Position numbers and translations under genes: made by a program. Below the pieces are notes generated by a model, which was not told where the DNA came from, searched no databases, and was given only the letters and a program-made list of their open reading frames with translations. Positions 9,010-20,617 of a DNA stretch of 64,000 nucleotides are shown in pieces. This DNA comes from Carallia brachiata (Eukaryota; Streptophyta; Magnoliopsida; Malpighiales; Rhizophoraceae), in the NCBI GenBank assembly GCA_021464245.1, contig JADCRB010000056.1:1151711-1215710 (forward strand), given 5' to 3'. Each line of letters opens with the position of its first letter. The first letter of the stretch is position 1.

Positions 9010-9993
9010 CTTGGTCTGACAGCATGTAAGCGTTGTGAGTAGGCCTCCTGCACTAAGTATGGCCCGTCCCATTTGGAAGTAAGCTTGTCACCAGGCCGAT
9101 GCTTCATGTTGATGGGCCGTCGCACTGCAAGAACAAGGTCTCCAACTTGAAAAGATCGAGGGCGGACCCTGCGGTTGAACGTGTTGGTGAGCCGGGCTTG
9201 GTAGCACTCAAGTTGCTGTTGTGCTTCGAGCCTCCTTTCATCGAGGCTTCTAACTCATCCAGACGTAGGCGAGCATTCTCCTCCTGTGTGAGTCCTTCCA
9301 GAACAGCCATGCGCAGGGATGGAATCTGTGTTTCCAACGGCAGTATTGCTTCGACACCGTAGACAAGTGAGTATGGCGTCGCCTGTGTTGGAGTCCGGTA
9401 AGTTGTACGATACGCCCATAATGCCTCCGGAATTCTGTCATGCCAATCTCTTTTGGATTTAGAGACTACCTTCCGCAACAGGTTGCATAAGGTCTTGTTG
9501 AATGCTTCAGCCAAGCCATTTGCTGGGGCATTGTACATGGATGACTTGTACTGCTTGAACTTGAACTTCTCGCAGAGCTTGTCGATTAAGCTGTTGTAGA
9601 ACTGCTTACCATTATCAGTGATGATGAATCGAGGGACTCCATAGCGATAGATCAGCTGAGTCCGGATGAAATTGGCAACATGCTCCTTCTTTACCTCTCT
9701 AAGTGGAATGGCTTCAGCCCATTTTGAGAAGTAGTCGGTTGCTGCGAGGATGTACAGGTGACCCAGGGATGACTTTGGCAAGGGCCCCACTAAGTCGAGA
9801 CCCCAAGCTTCAAAGGGCCAGGATGAGACAGTTGGATGCAGTGGCTCCGGTGGTTGATGTATGTAATTGCATGAAATTGACAAGCTTGACAAGTTTTAGC
9901 AAACTCAATTGAATCACGTACCATGGTTGGCCAGTAGTATCCCATCCTTCTGAGTTGGAAGTGCAACTTAGGCCCGATTGATGTCCGCCACAA
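9010..9993 (-). pseudogene. Integrase of copy A (one frameshift, otherwise well preserved)
   Basis: The continuous frame 9892-9104 holds the DDE catalytic core. The first Asp is in WGLDLVGPLPKSS, the second in FIITDNGKQFYNS, and the Glu in APANGLAEAFNKTL. A different frame (9993-9790) encodes the preceding zinc-binding portion ending in KTCQACQFH. A 1-bp change near 9880 separates them. In copy B the same place differs by an indel too. Integrase would join cDNA to the genome. The C-terminal part continues to about 9010 (HRPGDKL-type segment) in a shifted frame. Confidence 0.88.
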
Positions 9994-10039
9994 ACACCAG
10001 AATGTGCTTCAGTGAGAGCCTGTTTTGCCTCTTCATTGC

Positions 10040-11135
10040 CTAGGCAGCGAAGTAAAACTCCATCAAAAGACCTTCGATACAGAGCATCCTTGAGATATAT
10101 GAAGCGGGGAGCTCGTCGTTGAATTTCTGTCTTATGACGACGATCTTCAGGCAGTTCCCGTGCTGTAGGTAGTCAATGATTGGTTGGCGCCAATCCTCGT
10201 CCTCCGCGAGACGTACAGATACAGCGTTGGCTGCTGTAGTTTCTTCATCATCCTTCTGTGGCACTATCCATTTCTGGCATACGGCAACAACTGTAGCCTG
10301 GATTTCTGACTTTGCAAGAAGTGGCCAGGTTAGCCAACGCGTCTGCCTGAGTGTTTTCTCGTCGAGGCACATGCTCCAAGGTGATGCTTTCAAATTCATC
10401 CATTAGCTGTCGAGCACGTTGATGGTAAGGCGCAAGGTCCTCTTTCTTCACGTCATACAATCCTGTAAGTTGGTTGATGACGAGCTGGGAATCTCCATGG
10501 ACTTCTATAGTTGGAATCTTCATATCGACAGCCATTTGAAGACCAATGATCAAAGCCTGGTATTCAGCAACATTATTTGAACATAACTCACCGAGAATGA
10601 TAGCATATGGTAGTATTTGTCGTTGAGGAGTGACAAACACTATGCCGGCACCAGCACCATCACGCCTTGCTGCACCATCAAAGAACATCGTCCATGGTGG
10701 CAGTGTCTCAATGTAAAAGACCTCTTCATCTGGAAGATCATCTGTGAACTCCCAATCTGACGGAATAGGGTGATCTGCAAGGAAGTCTGCTAGAGCTTGT
10801 CCTTTGACTGCTTTTTGAGGCACGTAGACAATGTCGTAGCTTTGTAGGATTACTGCCCACTTGGCAAGTCGTCCTGACAAGATTGGTCTAGATAAGATAT
10901 ATTTGACAGGATCAGCTCTGGCAATGAGACGTACCGTGTGAGCTTGCATGTAGTGCCTCAGCTTGTCAATGGCAAAGAACAGTGCTAGACATGTCTTTTC
11001 AATGGGCGAATAACTCAGCTCCGGACCGTTTAGTGTTCTGCTCAAGTAGTACAGGGCAACTTCCTTTCCCTGCTCGTTTTCCTGTGCAAGCAAGGCTCCC
11101 AAAGATCTTTCCTGCGCTGCAATGTAGAGAATCAA
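10040..11135 (-). pseudogene. Dual RNase H region of copy A
   Basis: The frame 11135-10248 encodes two RNase H domains. The first (LYIAAQERSLGALLAQEN) is the Ty3-type domain, but the expected catalytic Asp of its first strand is Ala. The second begins PPWTMFFDGAARRDGAGAG and keeps the full acidic set: Asp in FFDGAA, Glu in NNVAEYQALI, Asp in VHGDSQLV, Asp in TQADALANLA. A degenerate first and intact second domain is the known layout of Tat-lineage gypsy elements. After LATSC the frame shifts, and the linker to integrase continues at 10399-10040 in another frame. Confidence 0.9.
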
Positions 11136-12056
11136 CGACTTTCCTTGAATTGGAGCTCCCAGGACGGTGGATTGGAAAGGTACTTCTTTATGCTCTCAAA
11201 GGCTTTGCTGCAAGCTTCGTCCCACTCGAAGTTGACATCCTTCTTCATCAACCGATGGAAAGGTTGACATCTCCCAGCTAAATTGGAGATGAAACGGCGA
11301 ATGTAGGCCAGCTTTCCTTGTAGACTTCGCAGCTCGTGCAGGTTTTTAGGTTCAGGCATCTTTTGAATTGCCTCAACCTTTGACTGATCAACTTCGATTC
11401 CACGATGGCGCACCACGAACCCAAGAAACTTTCCTGATGTGACACCGAATGCGCACTTGAGAGGGTTCATTTTGAGCTGATGCCTCCGAAGTCTTTCGAA
11501 CACTGTCTTGAGATCCTCGAGGTGGTCTTTGCGCTTCTTAGTCTTTACAACTAAGTCATCAACATAACATTCTACAATCTTGTGCAGCATGTCATCAAAA
11601 ATTTTTTGCATAGCACGTTGATAAGTGGCGCCAGCATTTTTCAATCCAAACGGCATAACTTTGTAGCAGTATATACCTTTTGGGGTGCGGAATGCTGTCA
11701 ACTCCTCGTCTTCTGGTGCCATTCTGATTTGGTTATAGCCTGAAGAACCATCCATGAAGACAATGCTTCGTGACCCGTTGTTGCATCGACTGTGATCTCC
11801 GTTATGGGCAATGGAAAGTCATCTTTCGGGCAGGCCTGTTAAGATCTCGAAAATCAACACATACCCTCAACTGTCCATTCTTCTTTCTTACCGGGACAAT
11901 GTTGGCAATCCACGTTGGGTAGGTGACCTCTCGGATGAAGCCAGCATTGATCAGCTTGTTCACCTCCTCCTCGATTTGTGGAATGAGTTCCGGGCGGAAC
12001 CGTCGTTGTGGCTGCTTGACAGAACGAACACCCTTCTTTACTGCTAGACGATGCAC
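11132..12056 (-). pseudogene. Reverse transcriptase of copy A (two frame breaks)
   Basis: Segments 12056-11802 (VKQPQRRFRPELIPQIEEEV through VRKKNGQLRVCVDFRDLN) and 11755-11132 (MDGSSGYNQIRMAPEDEE, CYVDDLVVKTKKRKD, KLAYIRRFISNLAGRC) together cover the whole RT palm, fingers and thumb. They are separated by a 1-bp loss near 11757 (GAAGACAATG where copy D has GAAGGACAATG) and another near 11840. The YVDD catalytic box is intact. Compared with copy B, the differences are mainly single-base indels. Confidence 0.9.
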
Positions 12057-12915
12057 CGCAATTTTGGGTCAAGTCCAGGCATTTCTTTGTAACTCCATGC
12101 GAACACGTCCCTGTATTGACTTAATACCTGAACATATTCTTGCTCTTCTTCTGCAGTAAGTAAAGCACTTACAAATGTAGGTCGAGGATCTTCCGGAGAG
12201 CCAAGATTGACCTCCTTGAGTTCATCAACAGTTGCTTGGCCACCATCTTCAAGTTCCGGGGGAGCCTCCTTCACTTCACCTCTGATGAGTCAGACTCAGC
12301 CTCCTCGCTAATTGTGACATGAAATGAGCCTCTGACTTCACCTTCTTTGTTTGACTGGATAAGCCTGTCTTGTTTGGTGGTGGTGGTGATGGCACGTGCA
12401 TCAGCTGCTCGGCTTCGGCTCTTTAGCGTGATCCGCACAGGTGACTTCTCCTGATAGCCTAAGCCAGGTCGGGACTGTGATGTTTGAGAAGGCGCCATGT
12501 GTGGACGGCAGCGTACCCATTGTGCTCGGGTTTGAGAAGTCATACCGCCTTTGCCAAAAGCTTGTATGCATTAGGATCAAATCCTTCATGTGTTCTTCTT
12601 TCTGGAAGTGAGCCGCCTTCGACTGCCCCCGTGTGGTTTGACGAAGCCTTTTAATGGTTTTGAAGAAAAACCGGCTCAATCTTTGGTATCGGCAGAGTGT
12701 AAGTCTCCTTCAGGTTGTGCAGCTTTTGTTTGGGTTGGCTATCCTTGCTCCTGTTTAGATCAATACAATAAGAGAAAGGGGGTTGACCTTCTGAACGTTG
12801 TGACTTTGGCACATAGCGTAGGACTGGAGTGGAGCTTGAAGATGCAACATCCTTCGGACGAAGTTCAGCAGGCTGTGGTAGCTTTTCATTTGCCGGAGTC
12901 TGAGGTTGAGCATTG
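12044..12915 (-). pseudogene. PR-RT spacer of copy A, truncated
   Basis: The minus-strand pieces (12274-12044, LEDGGQATVDELKEVNLGSP; 12543-12271; 12679-12401) match the same spacer in copies B and D but are split over frames. The homology to copy B stops at 12915 (GAGGTTGAGCATTGGG), so the protease itself is missing. No catalytic residues lie in this part. Confidence 0.8.
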
Positions 12916-13042
12916 GGCCTGATAATTAATGAACAAAATTAAAAAAGAAAACGGTTGCTTGGAGTTAATCTGTTGAGGTAAGCTATAGTGACAAACTGAC
13001 AATTATAGCGTACGAATCCAGGGAAAAAGAACTTCTGCTTGC
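12916..13042. other. Junction filler between gypsy copies A and C
   Basis: About 127 bp that match neither element where they should join. It lies between the spacer of copy A and the second RNase H of copy C (whose homology resumes at AACATCATCCATGGTGGC). It may be filler DNA from end joining or a scrap of another sequence. No inverted ends or duplication are seen. Confidence 0.6.
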
Positions 13043-14419
13043 AAGGAAATGCAAGAACATCATCCATGGTGGCTGTGTCTCGATGTAAAAGACCTCTTCA
13101 TCTGGAAGATCATCTGTGAACTTCCAATCCGATAGGATAGGGTGATCTGCAAGGAAGTTTGCTAGAGCTTGTCCTTTGACTGCTTTCTGAGGCACATAGA
13201 TAATGTCGTAGTTATGTAGAATTACGGCCCACTTGGCTAGTCGTCCTGTCCAGATAAGATGTATTTGATGGGATCAGCTCTGGTAATGAGATGTACCGTG
13301 TGAGCCTGAACGTAGTGCTTTACCTTATCAATAGCGAAGAACAGTGCTAAACACGTCTTCTCGATAGGCGAGTAATGCAGCTTTAGACCATTTAATGTTC
13401 TACTTAAGTAATACAGGGCAACTTCCTTTCCTTGTTCATTATCCTAAACAAGCAAGGCTCCAAAAGACCTTTTCTGCATTACGATATAGAGAATCAACGA
13501 CTTTCCTTAAATTGGAGCACCAAGGACTGGTGGATTGGAAAGGTACTTCTTTATGCTCTCAAAGGCTCTGCCACAAGCTTCGTCCTACTCGAAGGTGACA
13601 TCCTTCTTCAACAATCGGTGGAAAGGTTGGCACTGCTCGGCTAAGTTGGAGATGAACGGCAAATGTAGGCTATCTTTCGTTGTAGACTTCGTAGCTCATG
13701 CAGGTCTTTAGGTTCAAGCATCTTTTGAATTGCCTTAACCTTTGATTGATCAACTTTGATTTCACGATGGCGCACCACAAAGCCAAGAAACTTTCTTGAT
13801 GTGACACCGAATGAACACTTGAGAGAGTTCATTTTGAGCTGATGCTTGTGAAGTCTTTCAAACACTATCTTCAGATCCTCGAGGTGGTCTTTGCGTTCCT
13901 TAGTCTTTACCACTAAGTCATCGACATAGCATTTAACAATCTTGTGTAGCATGCCATCAAAATTTTTTTGCATGGCACGCTGATAAGTAGCGCTAGCATT
14001 TTTTAATTCGAATGACATAACTTTGTAGTAGTATATACCTTTTGGGGTGCAGAATGCCGTCTACTCCTCATCCTCTGGTGCCATCTTGATCTAGTTATAG
14101 CCTAAAGAACCATCCATGAAGGACAATGCTTCGTGGCCCGTTGTTGCATCAACCGTGATCTCCGTTATGGGCAATGGAAAGTCATCTTTCGGACAGGCCC
14201 TGTTAAGATCTCTAAAGTCAACATATATCCTTAGCTGTCTTTTTTTTTTCTTACTGGGACTATGTTGGCAATCCACGTTTGATAGGTGACCTCTTGGATG
14301 AAGCCGGCATTGATCAGCTTGTTGACTTCCTCCTCGATTTGTGGAATGAGTTTCGGGCAGAACCGTCGTTGTGGTTGCTTGACAAGACGAACACCCTTCT
14401 TTACTACTAGGCGGTGCAT
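13043..14419 (-). pseudogene. RNase H and reverse transcriptase remnants of copy C
   Basis: RT pieces: 14419-14231 (VKQPQRRFCPKLIPQIEEEV), 14276-14091 (RIYVDFRDLNRACPKDDFP) and 14018-13641, with the catalytic CYVDDLVVKTKERKD intact. RNase H pieces follow to 13043 (QKAVKGQALANFLADHP at 13195-12983), stopping at the start of the second RNase H (WMMF). There are several stops (for example after LGYN at 14091) and frameshifts, so it is not functional. Confidence 0.87.
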
Positions 14420-15846
14420 CGCGATCTTTGGGTCAATTTTGGCACTCTATGCGAACACGTCCCTGTATTGACTTAATACCTGGACATATTCCTACTCTTC
14501 TTCTAATGTGAGTAAAGCACTCATGAATGTCAACCGAGGATCTTCTAGGGAGCTGAAATTGACTTCTTTGAGTTCATCAACAGTTGCCTGGCTGCCATCC
14601 TCGAGTTCGGGAGGAGCTTCTTTCACTTCGCCGTCTGATGAATTGGATTCTGCCTCCTCGCTAATCGCAACATGGAATGTAGAGCCCCTGACTTTATCTT
14701 CTTTGTTTGATTGGACGGCCCTGTCTTATTTGGTGGTGATGGTGATGGTGATGGTGATGGCACGTGCATCAGCTCCTTGGATTCGGCTTTTTAATGTGAT
14801 CCGCACAGGTGACTTCTCCTAATAACCTAAGCCGGGTCGGGACTGTGATGATTGAGAAGTGGTGCCATGCGTGGATGGCAACATACCCATTATGCTTGGG
14901 TTTGAGAAGTCATAGCCCACGTTGGTTAAGAGCCAGTATGCATTAGGATCAAATCCTTTATGTGTTCTTCTTTCTGGAAGTGAGTCGCCTTCAACTGCCC
15001 TTGTGAGTGGCCTAATGAAGCCTTTTAGTGGTTTTGAGGACAAAACTGGCTCAATCTTTGGGATTAGCAGAGTGTGAGTCTCCTTCAAATCGTGCAGCTC
15101 TTTTGCCTTGGGTTGGCTGTGCCCTTCCTCCTGTTTGCAATTAGTACAATAAGAAAAAGGGGGGCTGACCTTCTGGACGTCGTGACTTCGGTACATAGTG
15201 TAGGACTGGGGTGGAGCTCAAAGATGGAGCCTCCTATGGAAAAAGTTTGGTAGGTTGTGGCAGTTTTCCATCTGTTGGAGTCTGAGGTTGAGCATCGGCA
15301 AGATCTTTGACTGCTTTTCCTTCTTTATGGATGTCCCCGGTCCAAGTAGCTTTTGATAGAATGATCTCCAAATTATTCGTGTTGGTGTAGAAGACTGCAT
15401 CTGCCAAATGTGATTCAACATCATCAAACGGCTTTAAGTCAGCATTGACCTTTTGAACGCCATCTTTGTAATACTTGAATCACTGATGTAGGCTTGAAAG
15501 CACAACTCCATTTTCCATGAATCCACGGTCGTCCTAGCAGCATTTTGTACGTGGTACGTGCATCGATTACGTGAAAAAGAGTGCTAAAAGTGAGATTACC
15601 GATAGTCAGCTCTAAGTGAATCATCCCAATTGGTTTCTGTCCTCCTTGATTAAAGTCATGAATCATCAAGCGGCTATTTGATAATTCATCGATGCCAATG
15701 CCGAGCTCCTTCATGGTGGATTTTGGGATGATGTTGACTGCTGAGTCATGGTCAATTAGGATGCGACGAACCTTCTGCTCCCTTACATATCCTGACACGT
15801 AGAGTGGCCGATTGTGGGGGCTTAGACCCCAGCAGGAGATCCTCAT
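14420..15846 (-). pseudogene. Protease and spacer remnants of copy C
   Basis: The longest open part, 15846-15439, encodes the retropepsin: QKVRRILIDHDSAVNIIPKS, then the ARTTYKMLLGRPWIHG motif. The active-site core reads DHDSA where copy B has DDGSA, so the Gly of the triad is lost. The spacer (15427-14500) continues in several frames (PLTRAVEGDSLPERRTHKGF at 15196-14819). A (GATGGT)n stretch lies near 14730-14760. Inactive. Confidence 0.8.
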
Positions 15847-16860
15847 CTAAAAATGAGACAACAGAGTAACATCCAACGTGATTTTGGTACACTTGATCAT
15901 CTGTTGAGTTGGAATCACCTGATGGCAGAGATCTAGATGAGGTATGGAGAGTATTGCTAACTTGGTTCCACCAGGCTGCGGTTGACTGTAACGCTACAAA
16001 CAGTTGAGGGTTAGTGAGAAGAGTTCGAAGAGCTTCAAATACCTTCTCCATCATTGACTTTTTGCCGTCGTGTGGCTCTTCCTTGCAATGTTTCGCCTCT
16101 TCTAATGGATTTGAAGTGATCGTGGTCTAGTTTGCCGAGGTTACGCCTTCCTGGTCTAGAATGATTTTATTCTGGCTCTTGAGCTTGATGATTAGCTCAT
16201 TCAAGACATAACATTTTTCGGTTGGATGACTTACTAAGCGGTGATGATTAGCTCTCCTTTCCTTTGTTTGGTGCTGGTAAGCTCCATCATACTTACCGTC
16301 CTTTGGTTGCTGAAAAATGTTAGAAAATGTGAGGGTGGCAGCTGTGTAGAACTACCTGGTTGCCTTTTCGTAGTGAAGAAGTCGGCTGGTGTGGCTTCTG
16401 GAGTGAAACCGAGTGGATATGGTTGCTCCTCGCGGATCTTGTGGTCAACTTGGATCGGGGCCTTTACTTTGACAACGGTGATCTGTTGATCTTTTTCCTC
16501 TATAACTTTGATCGGCTGCAAAATCCTGTTCTCCAATTCTGTAATCCTTTCTTCTGTGCTGGTTGTGTTGGCCATCATGACGGCAATGATGCCAATGTTC
16601 ATAGATGAAGCTCCGCGGAAGACTGAGGTAGAGGGCTCTTCTGACTATTCTGTGTGGATCTCTACAGAATGAGTCAGATTCTGTTGAGCGGGCTTCGGCT
16701 CGTTGCCCCCGACTTCGATCAGGATAGGCGATCAACTTCTCCATGCGGCAAGAGAGTCAGAGGAGAGATCCTGTTGCTGTGTGAGCTGTGGACTCTTCAT
16801 TTCGATATTTTGTTGGGTTTGAACGGCGAAAAATCGTGTCCATCCGCAGGTTTCTAGGCC
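15847..16860 (-). pseudogene. Internally deleted gag of copy C
   Basis: Only gag fragments remain. 16054-15752 is the pre-protease segment (EKVFEALRTLLTNPQLFVAL), and 16602-16234 has ERITELENRILQPIKV (a coiled-coil-like stretch) joined directly to SMMELTSTKQRKGE. Compared with copy B, two deletions remove most of the capsid domain and the Cys/His segment (junctions near 16240 and 16320). Confidence 0.78.
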
Positions 16861-17099
16861 TGGGTATTTATGTAGCATAATTGATGCAAGCAGTGGAGTA
16901 GTTACCTTCTTACTATTACTGGTGGTTGTACTCCTCTTTAGTGTTATTTGATGTGTTGGATACTTATTAAAAAAGATTTCTTTTTTCTTTTGTCTTTTTT
17001 TTTCTTTTTTCTTTTTTTCTTTTTTCTTTTCTTTTTGCTTTTTTTTCTTTTTTTCGTCTGTTTCTTTTTGTTTTTTTTTTAAGGAACAAGAGATGGGAA

Positions 17100-17131
17100 G
17101 TGAAAAGGTCCCACCGAGCGTGTCAGAAATT
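17100..17131 (-). other. Primer-binding site of copy C
   Basis: The minus strand reads TGACACGCTCGGTGGGAC (17125-17108), one base different from the PBS of copy B. A purine-rich leader (about 16978-17080) lies on its gag side. Confidence 0.7.
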
Positions 17132-17908
17132 TGTAACGGGCGTCAATCTCGAGCCTACAACAGTAGACTCGAAAATACAAACTACAAATTACAAATAAAA
17201 AATTTAAAATAAAAGAAAATTCACGTGGGGTCAATCTTCGTACGGACCCTCCGATTAGTGTTCCTTCGTGACTCTGTCAAGGGTTGCACGAGCTTGATCT
17301 TGACAGAAATAATTCCATAGCTTTATCTCGAACTGAGCAAGACTAAAACTGGATCTGATGTAGATGTTTGGATTACGGTTAAGAACCGTAGAGACCTGAT
17401 CTGACTCGATCTGACTTGATTTCACCGACAGTAGAGGGGGCTTGTTCTTGGGTGAGTTGTCTGGACTTTGCTGAAAGCCGTATGAGAGATGATCTCAGTC
17501 GAATTTGTAATATTTTGATTTTTTTGATCTATATCCTCATAGATTCAGATCTGATGTGATTGGAGAGTATAAACTCAAATACACTTAGAAATGGATACAG
17601 TAAATTTTTTAAGGTTTACACATGAAATATCTCTCAAATAAAGAGTTAGGAGAGTATACCGCAGAGTAAAAATACGTAGGAAAAGAAGAAAATTTCTTAA
17701 GAGATTTTCAAATTTTTCTTTTACTCTCAAGTTCTCTCTATTTTTCCGTTTATGAATTTGCTGAATTCTGAATTGAATTGGGGGGAAGGACCTATTTATA
17801 GGCCTTTCTTCCTTTGTGAAAGGAGCAAAATTAAGGCCCCCAACTATACAGTTAGTAGCCAATGCGCTTTTGACTTTTCTTTTTTTAAAAAAAAAAAACA
17901 CGTTTACA
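17132..17908 (-). repeat. 5' LTR of copy C
   Basis: 777 bp, with TGTAACGGGCGTCAATCTCG at the left and CGTTTACA at the right. It has the same block order as the other LTRs, with a TATA box on the minus strand (17800-17793). The part that holds the GGTCGGCAACGCC hairpin in other copies is reduced. No TSD with 6447-6451. Confidence 0.9.
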
Positions 17909-18289
17909 CAAGTATTTGAGGAAAATTCTACAGCACAATTTTTATTTCTAATTTATTTAAAATGATATATATATCAGGACTGGACTTCCTTAAAGAAAAT
18001 ATGTGCAAGCTTGAAGAGGCAAATGCCGAGCACATGACTTGTGGTTTTGAACTTGTTTTCCCTTCACTTCTCCAGAAGGCTCGAAGTCTAGACGTTGAAA
18101 TTCCTGTTGATTCTCTGACCCTCCAAAACATCTATGCCAGGAGAGACCTAAAGCTTTCCAAGTAATATAATTAATTTCACAACTCAAGCTCCCGTTACAT
18201 ATTTTTATTATTATTAGTTTGTTTTGGTCTATCAGCTATTTGATAACAAAATTTTAGTTGTGGTCGGATAAATATAAAGACGACTGATT

Positions 18290-19215
18290 GATTATATATC
18301 AATCAATGGCCGGTTTGCCGACCTTTGATTTTTTTTGTTAAAAAAAATGTTTACAAGCATATGTAACATATATTTTTCTACAAAACAGAAAAAAAAAAAA
18401 CAAAAAAGGAGAAGAAGAAGAAGAAAAAGGGAACTGGCAGGGAATGGCCTATTTATAGGCCATTCTGCTGTCCACGCAAATTCGAGACAAATTGCGAGAG
18501 GGAAGCATTTGCTAAAACATTGCAAAACAATTATCAAATTCTTTTCCTGCATTTTTGTTTTTTAAGCGTATGTACTCTATACACCATTAAATACGATCTT
18601 TCAGACATAAGATTCAAAATATTTATTATATTCATTTCCATACATATTTTGAGTGTATATTCTCTGATTGTCATAGAGTTGGATTTGTCAGATCAAAAAT
18701 TCAAAATATTAAAATATTAAAAATTTGTTTGAGATTAAACCTTTTACAACCCTTAGCAAAATCTGTCTATCTGAGATAAAACCTTTATGGCCCTTAGCAG
18801 AACTAAACCAGCCTGAGTGGGATCAAGCCCTGGCCCTCAGTAGAGTCAAATCAGTCCATTTGAGATCAAGCCTATACGACCCTCACTGAAATCAGACCAT
18901 TTCGAATAAGATCAAGCCTCTATAGCCCTCATCAAAGTTCCAGCATCCCTTGAGATCAAGTCTTGACCCTCAGTGAAATCCATTTCCTACAGTTCAAGAT
19001 CACATTGTTGAAATTTAACTTCTTTCAGTCAAGACCATGCCTAGGCGGCCCTTGACGAAATTACACAAAAGCATTAATTGGAGGATCTACCCAGAGATCT
19101 ACCCAGAGATCTACCCCACATCAATTTTAAATTTTTATCTACAATTTAAATTTATATTTTTTAGTCTAACTGTTTCAGTCTCAAAACATACGGCCCCATT
19201 TACAATGCTTAAGAT
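18290..19215 (+). repeat. Diverged LTR-like fragment in a CPS intron
   Basis: It contains GGCCTATTTATAGGCC (TATA) at about 18446-18462 and a run of phrases such as GAGATCAAGCC...CCCTCAG (18730-19000). These resemble the R/U5 part of the copy E LTR (60480-60700), and AGGATCTACCCAGAGATC is like its 3' part. Similarity is partial and the ends are not sharp, so a solo LTR of a related family is the best guess. Confidence 0.5.
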
Positions 19216-20103
19216 GATTATTATAATTGCTTGTGGGCCAGAATTCCAAAGGACATAGTGCACAAAATGCCAACAACTCTGCTCTTGAGTTTGGAAGGAA
19301 TGGAAGGCCTTAATTGGGAAGCGCTTCTGAAATTAAAGTCCAAAGATGGTTCGATGCTGTCTGCTACATCATCCACTGCCTATGCATTCATGCAAACTAA
19401 AGATCCGAGTTGCTTGGCTTTTTAGAGAGGACGTTCCAAATATACAAAGGGGGAGGTAACTTAATTAACTAAGATAAGTACATAAATTTTCTTAGAAATA
19501 TATAATTCTTCTTAGGGAAAACTGCCTTTACTTTTTTAGGAAAAAAGTTTAGAGCCAAAAGATTTTAAAGTCAGAATTTATCCTAAATATAACATACAGT
19601 CAATTTAAAACTATAATATTTATATTTTACAAAACAAAAATTTAATAAAGTCTGTTTGTCACATTTGGGACAAATTCTGGTTCTCAAATCCTCTAGTTCT
19701 AAAGCCTAACTCTTAGTTTTGTTGGTAAAAATTCTAAAGTATGTCATTAGGAATCTGACTGAATATTCCCTAGTTTTAATTTGTCAATGTCAATTGTTCA
19801 GTCCCTTCTTCGCACCCGACTGATTTATTTGTCCGCAACTGGGCTGTGGATCGTCTCCAACGGCTGGGCATCTGTAGATATTTCCAGACCGAGATTAATG
19901 ATTGCGTTGGTTATCTCTACAGGTATATATATAACAATTTTACTTATTCTGCGGCTAATTGGAAGAGGGTACTTGAATTGATTTGTTCAGATATTGGAGG
20001 GACGAAGGCATTGGTTGGATGGCTGACTGTACTGTTGTTGTGCTGGATGACACATGCATGGCATTCAGGTTACTTACATTACATGGCTACAAGGTTCCCC
20101 CCG

Positions 20104-20104
20104 G
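20104..20104 (+). other. GC donor splice site in CPS pseudogene
   Basis: The exon ending at 20103 is followed by GCAAGT. The reading frame across to the exon at 21131 is correct only if this is used as a GC-AG intron donor (or is a decayed GTAAGT). Confidence 0.55.
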
Positions 20105-20392
20105 CAAGTCTTACATTTGGGAGACTACGAGCAATCGGCACGGTTCAAACACGTGCACCATACAAGAGAATTGTAATAATAATTATAATAATATTAGTTA
20201 TGCTTATATATTTGTAGGTTCGTGGCTGCCCCTATTGTGTCTAATTTATTGTATCTCAGTAACATTTTTAAAGCATAAAATAGTTTTGAAACAAACTGTC
20301 AAGAAATCACATATTGTACTAAATACATCTCCCCTTGTATAAGCCTATCGTGTTGAAGCGTGAACAAAGCACAATCATGAAGAAATTGAAGA

Positions 20393-20617
20393 TTAATTAA
20401 TAAAAAAAAATAAAGATTCCAAAATGGTTTGCCTTTTCTTAAAGGCATCATTGGAAGCTATCAGTTCTATGGCTTGTAAGATAGCCAATAATTCAGAATG
20501 GTTTGAATTTGCATCTCCAATTGACAAATAGAAGATGCACAGAAACCGCCCGCTTGAATCCCTTAGAAAACCTCCAATAACTACTGGACCCGGTTTTTCT
20601 TTTGCTGAATCATCCAC
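20393..20617 (-). pseudogene. LINE RNase H fragment in CPS intron
   Basis: The minus strand reads VDDSAKEKPGPVVIGGFLRD, then SNHSELLAILQAIELIASND. This is the first half of the RNase H domain carried by many plant LINEs and related reverse-transcribing elements (expected DGS..GNPGPAGIGGVLRD and E in AELLAI). The last segments with the remaining acidic residues are missing. It lies in the 1-kb intron between CPS exons 20103 and 21131. Confidence 0.7.

Larger units (their letters stand above)
6452..12915 (-). mobile_element. Ty3/gypsy LTR retrotransposon, copy A (3' part, carries homeobox ORF)
   Basis: In minus-strand order: truncated PR/RT spacer (12915-12044), RT, dual RNase H, integrase, GT-rich tandem repeat, captured homeobox ORF, second unknown ORF, polypurine tract, and 3' LTR (6916-6452). 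Pol is almost identical to copy B. The element is cut at 12915 inside the spacer, at the position equivalent to about 51836 in copy B, so it lacks PR, gag and its own 5' LTR. No target duplication matches between 6447-6451 and any right flank. Confidence 0.92.
13043..17908 (-). mobile_element. Ty3/gypsy LTR retrotransposon, copy C (5' part)
   Basis: Minus-strand order: 5' LTR (17908-17132), PBS, purine-rich leader, shortened gag, protease, spacer, RT and part of RNase H, broken at 13043. It is much more diverged from B than A is, so A and C are two insertions fused at 12916-13042 and not one element. The LTR ends 69 bp before the first surviving CPS exon. The CPS 5' exons are missing on the other side. 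Confidence 0.9.
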
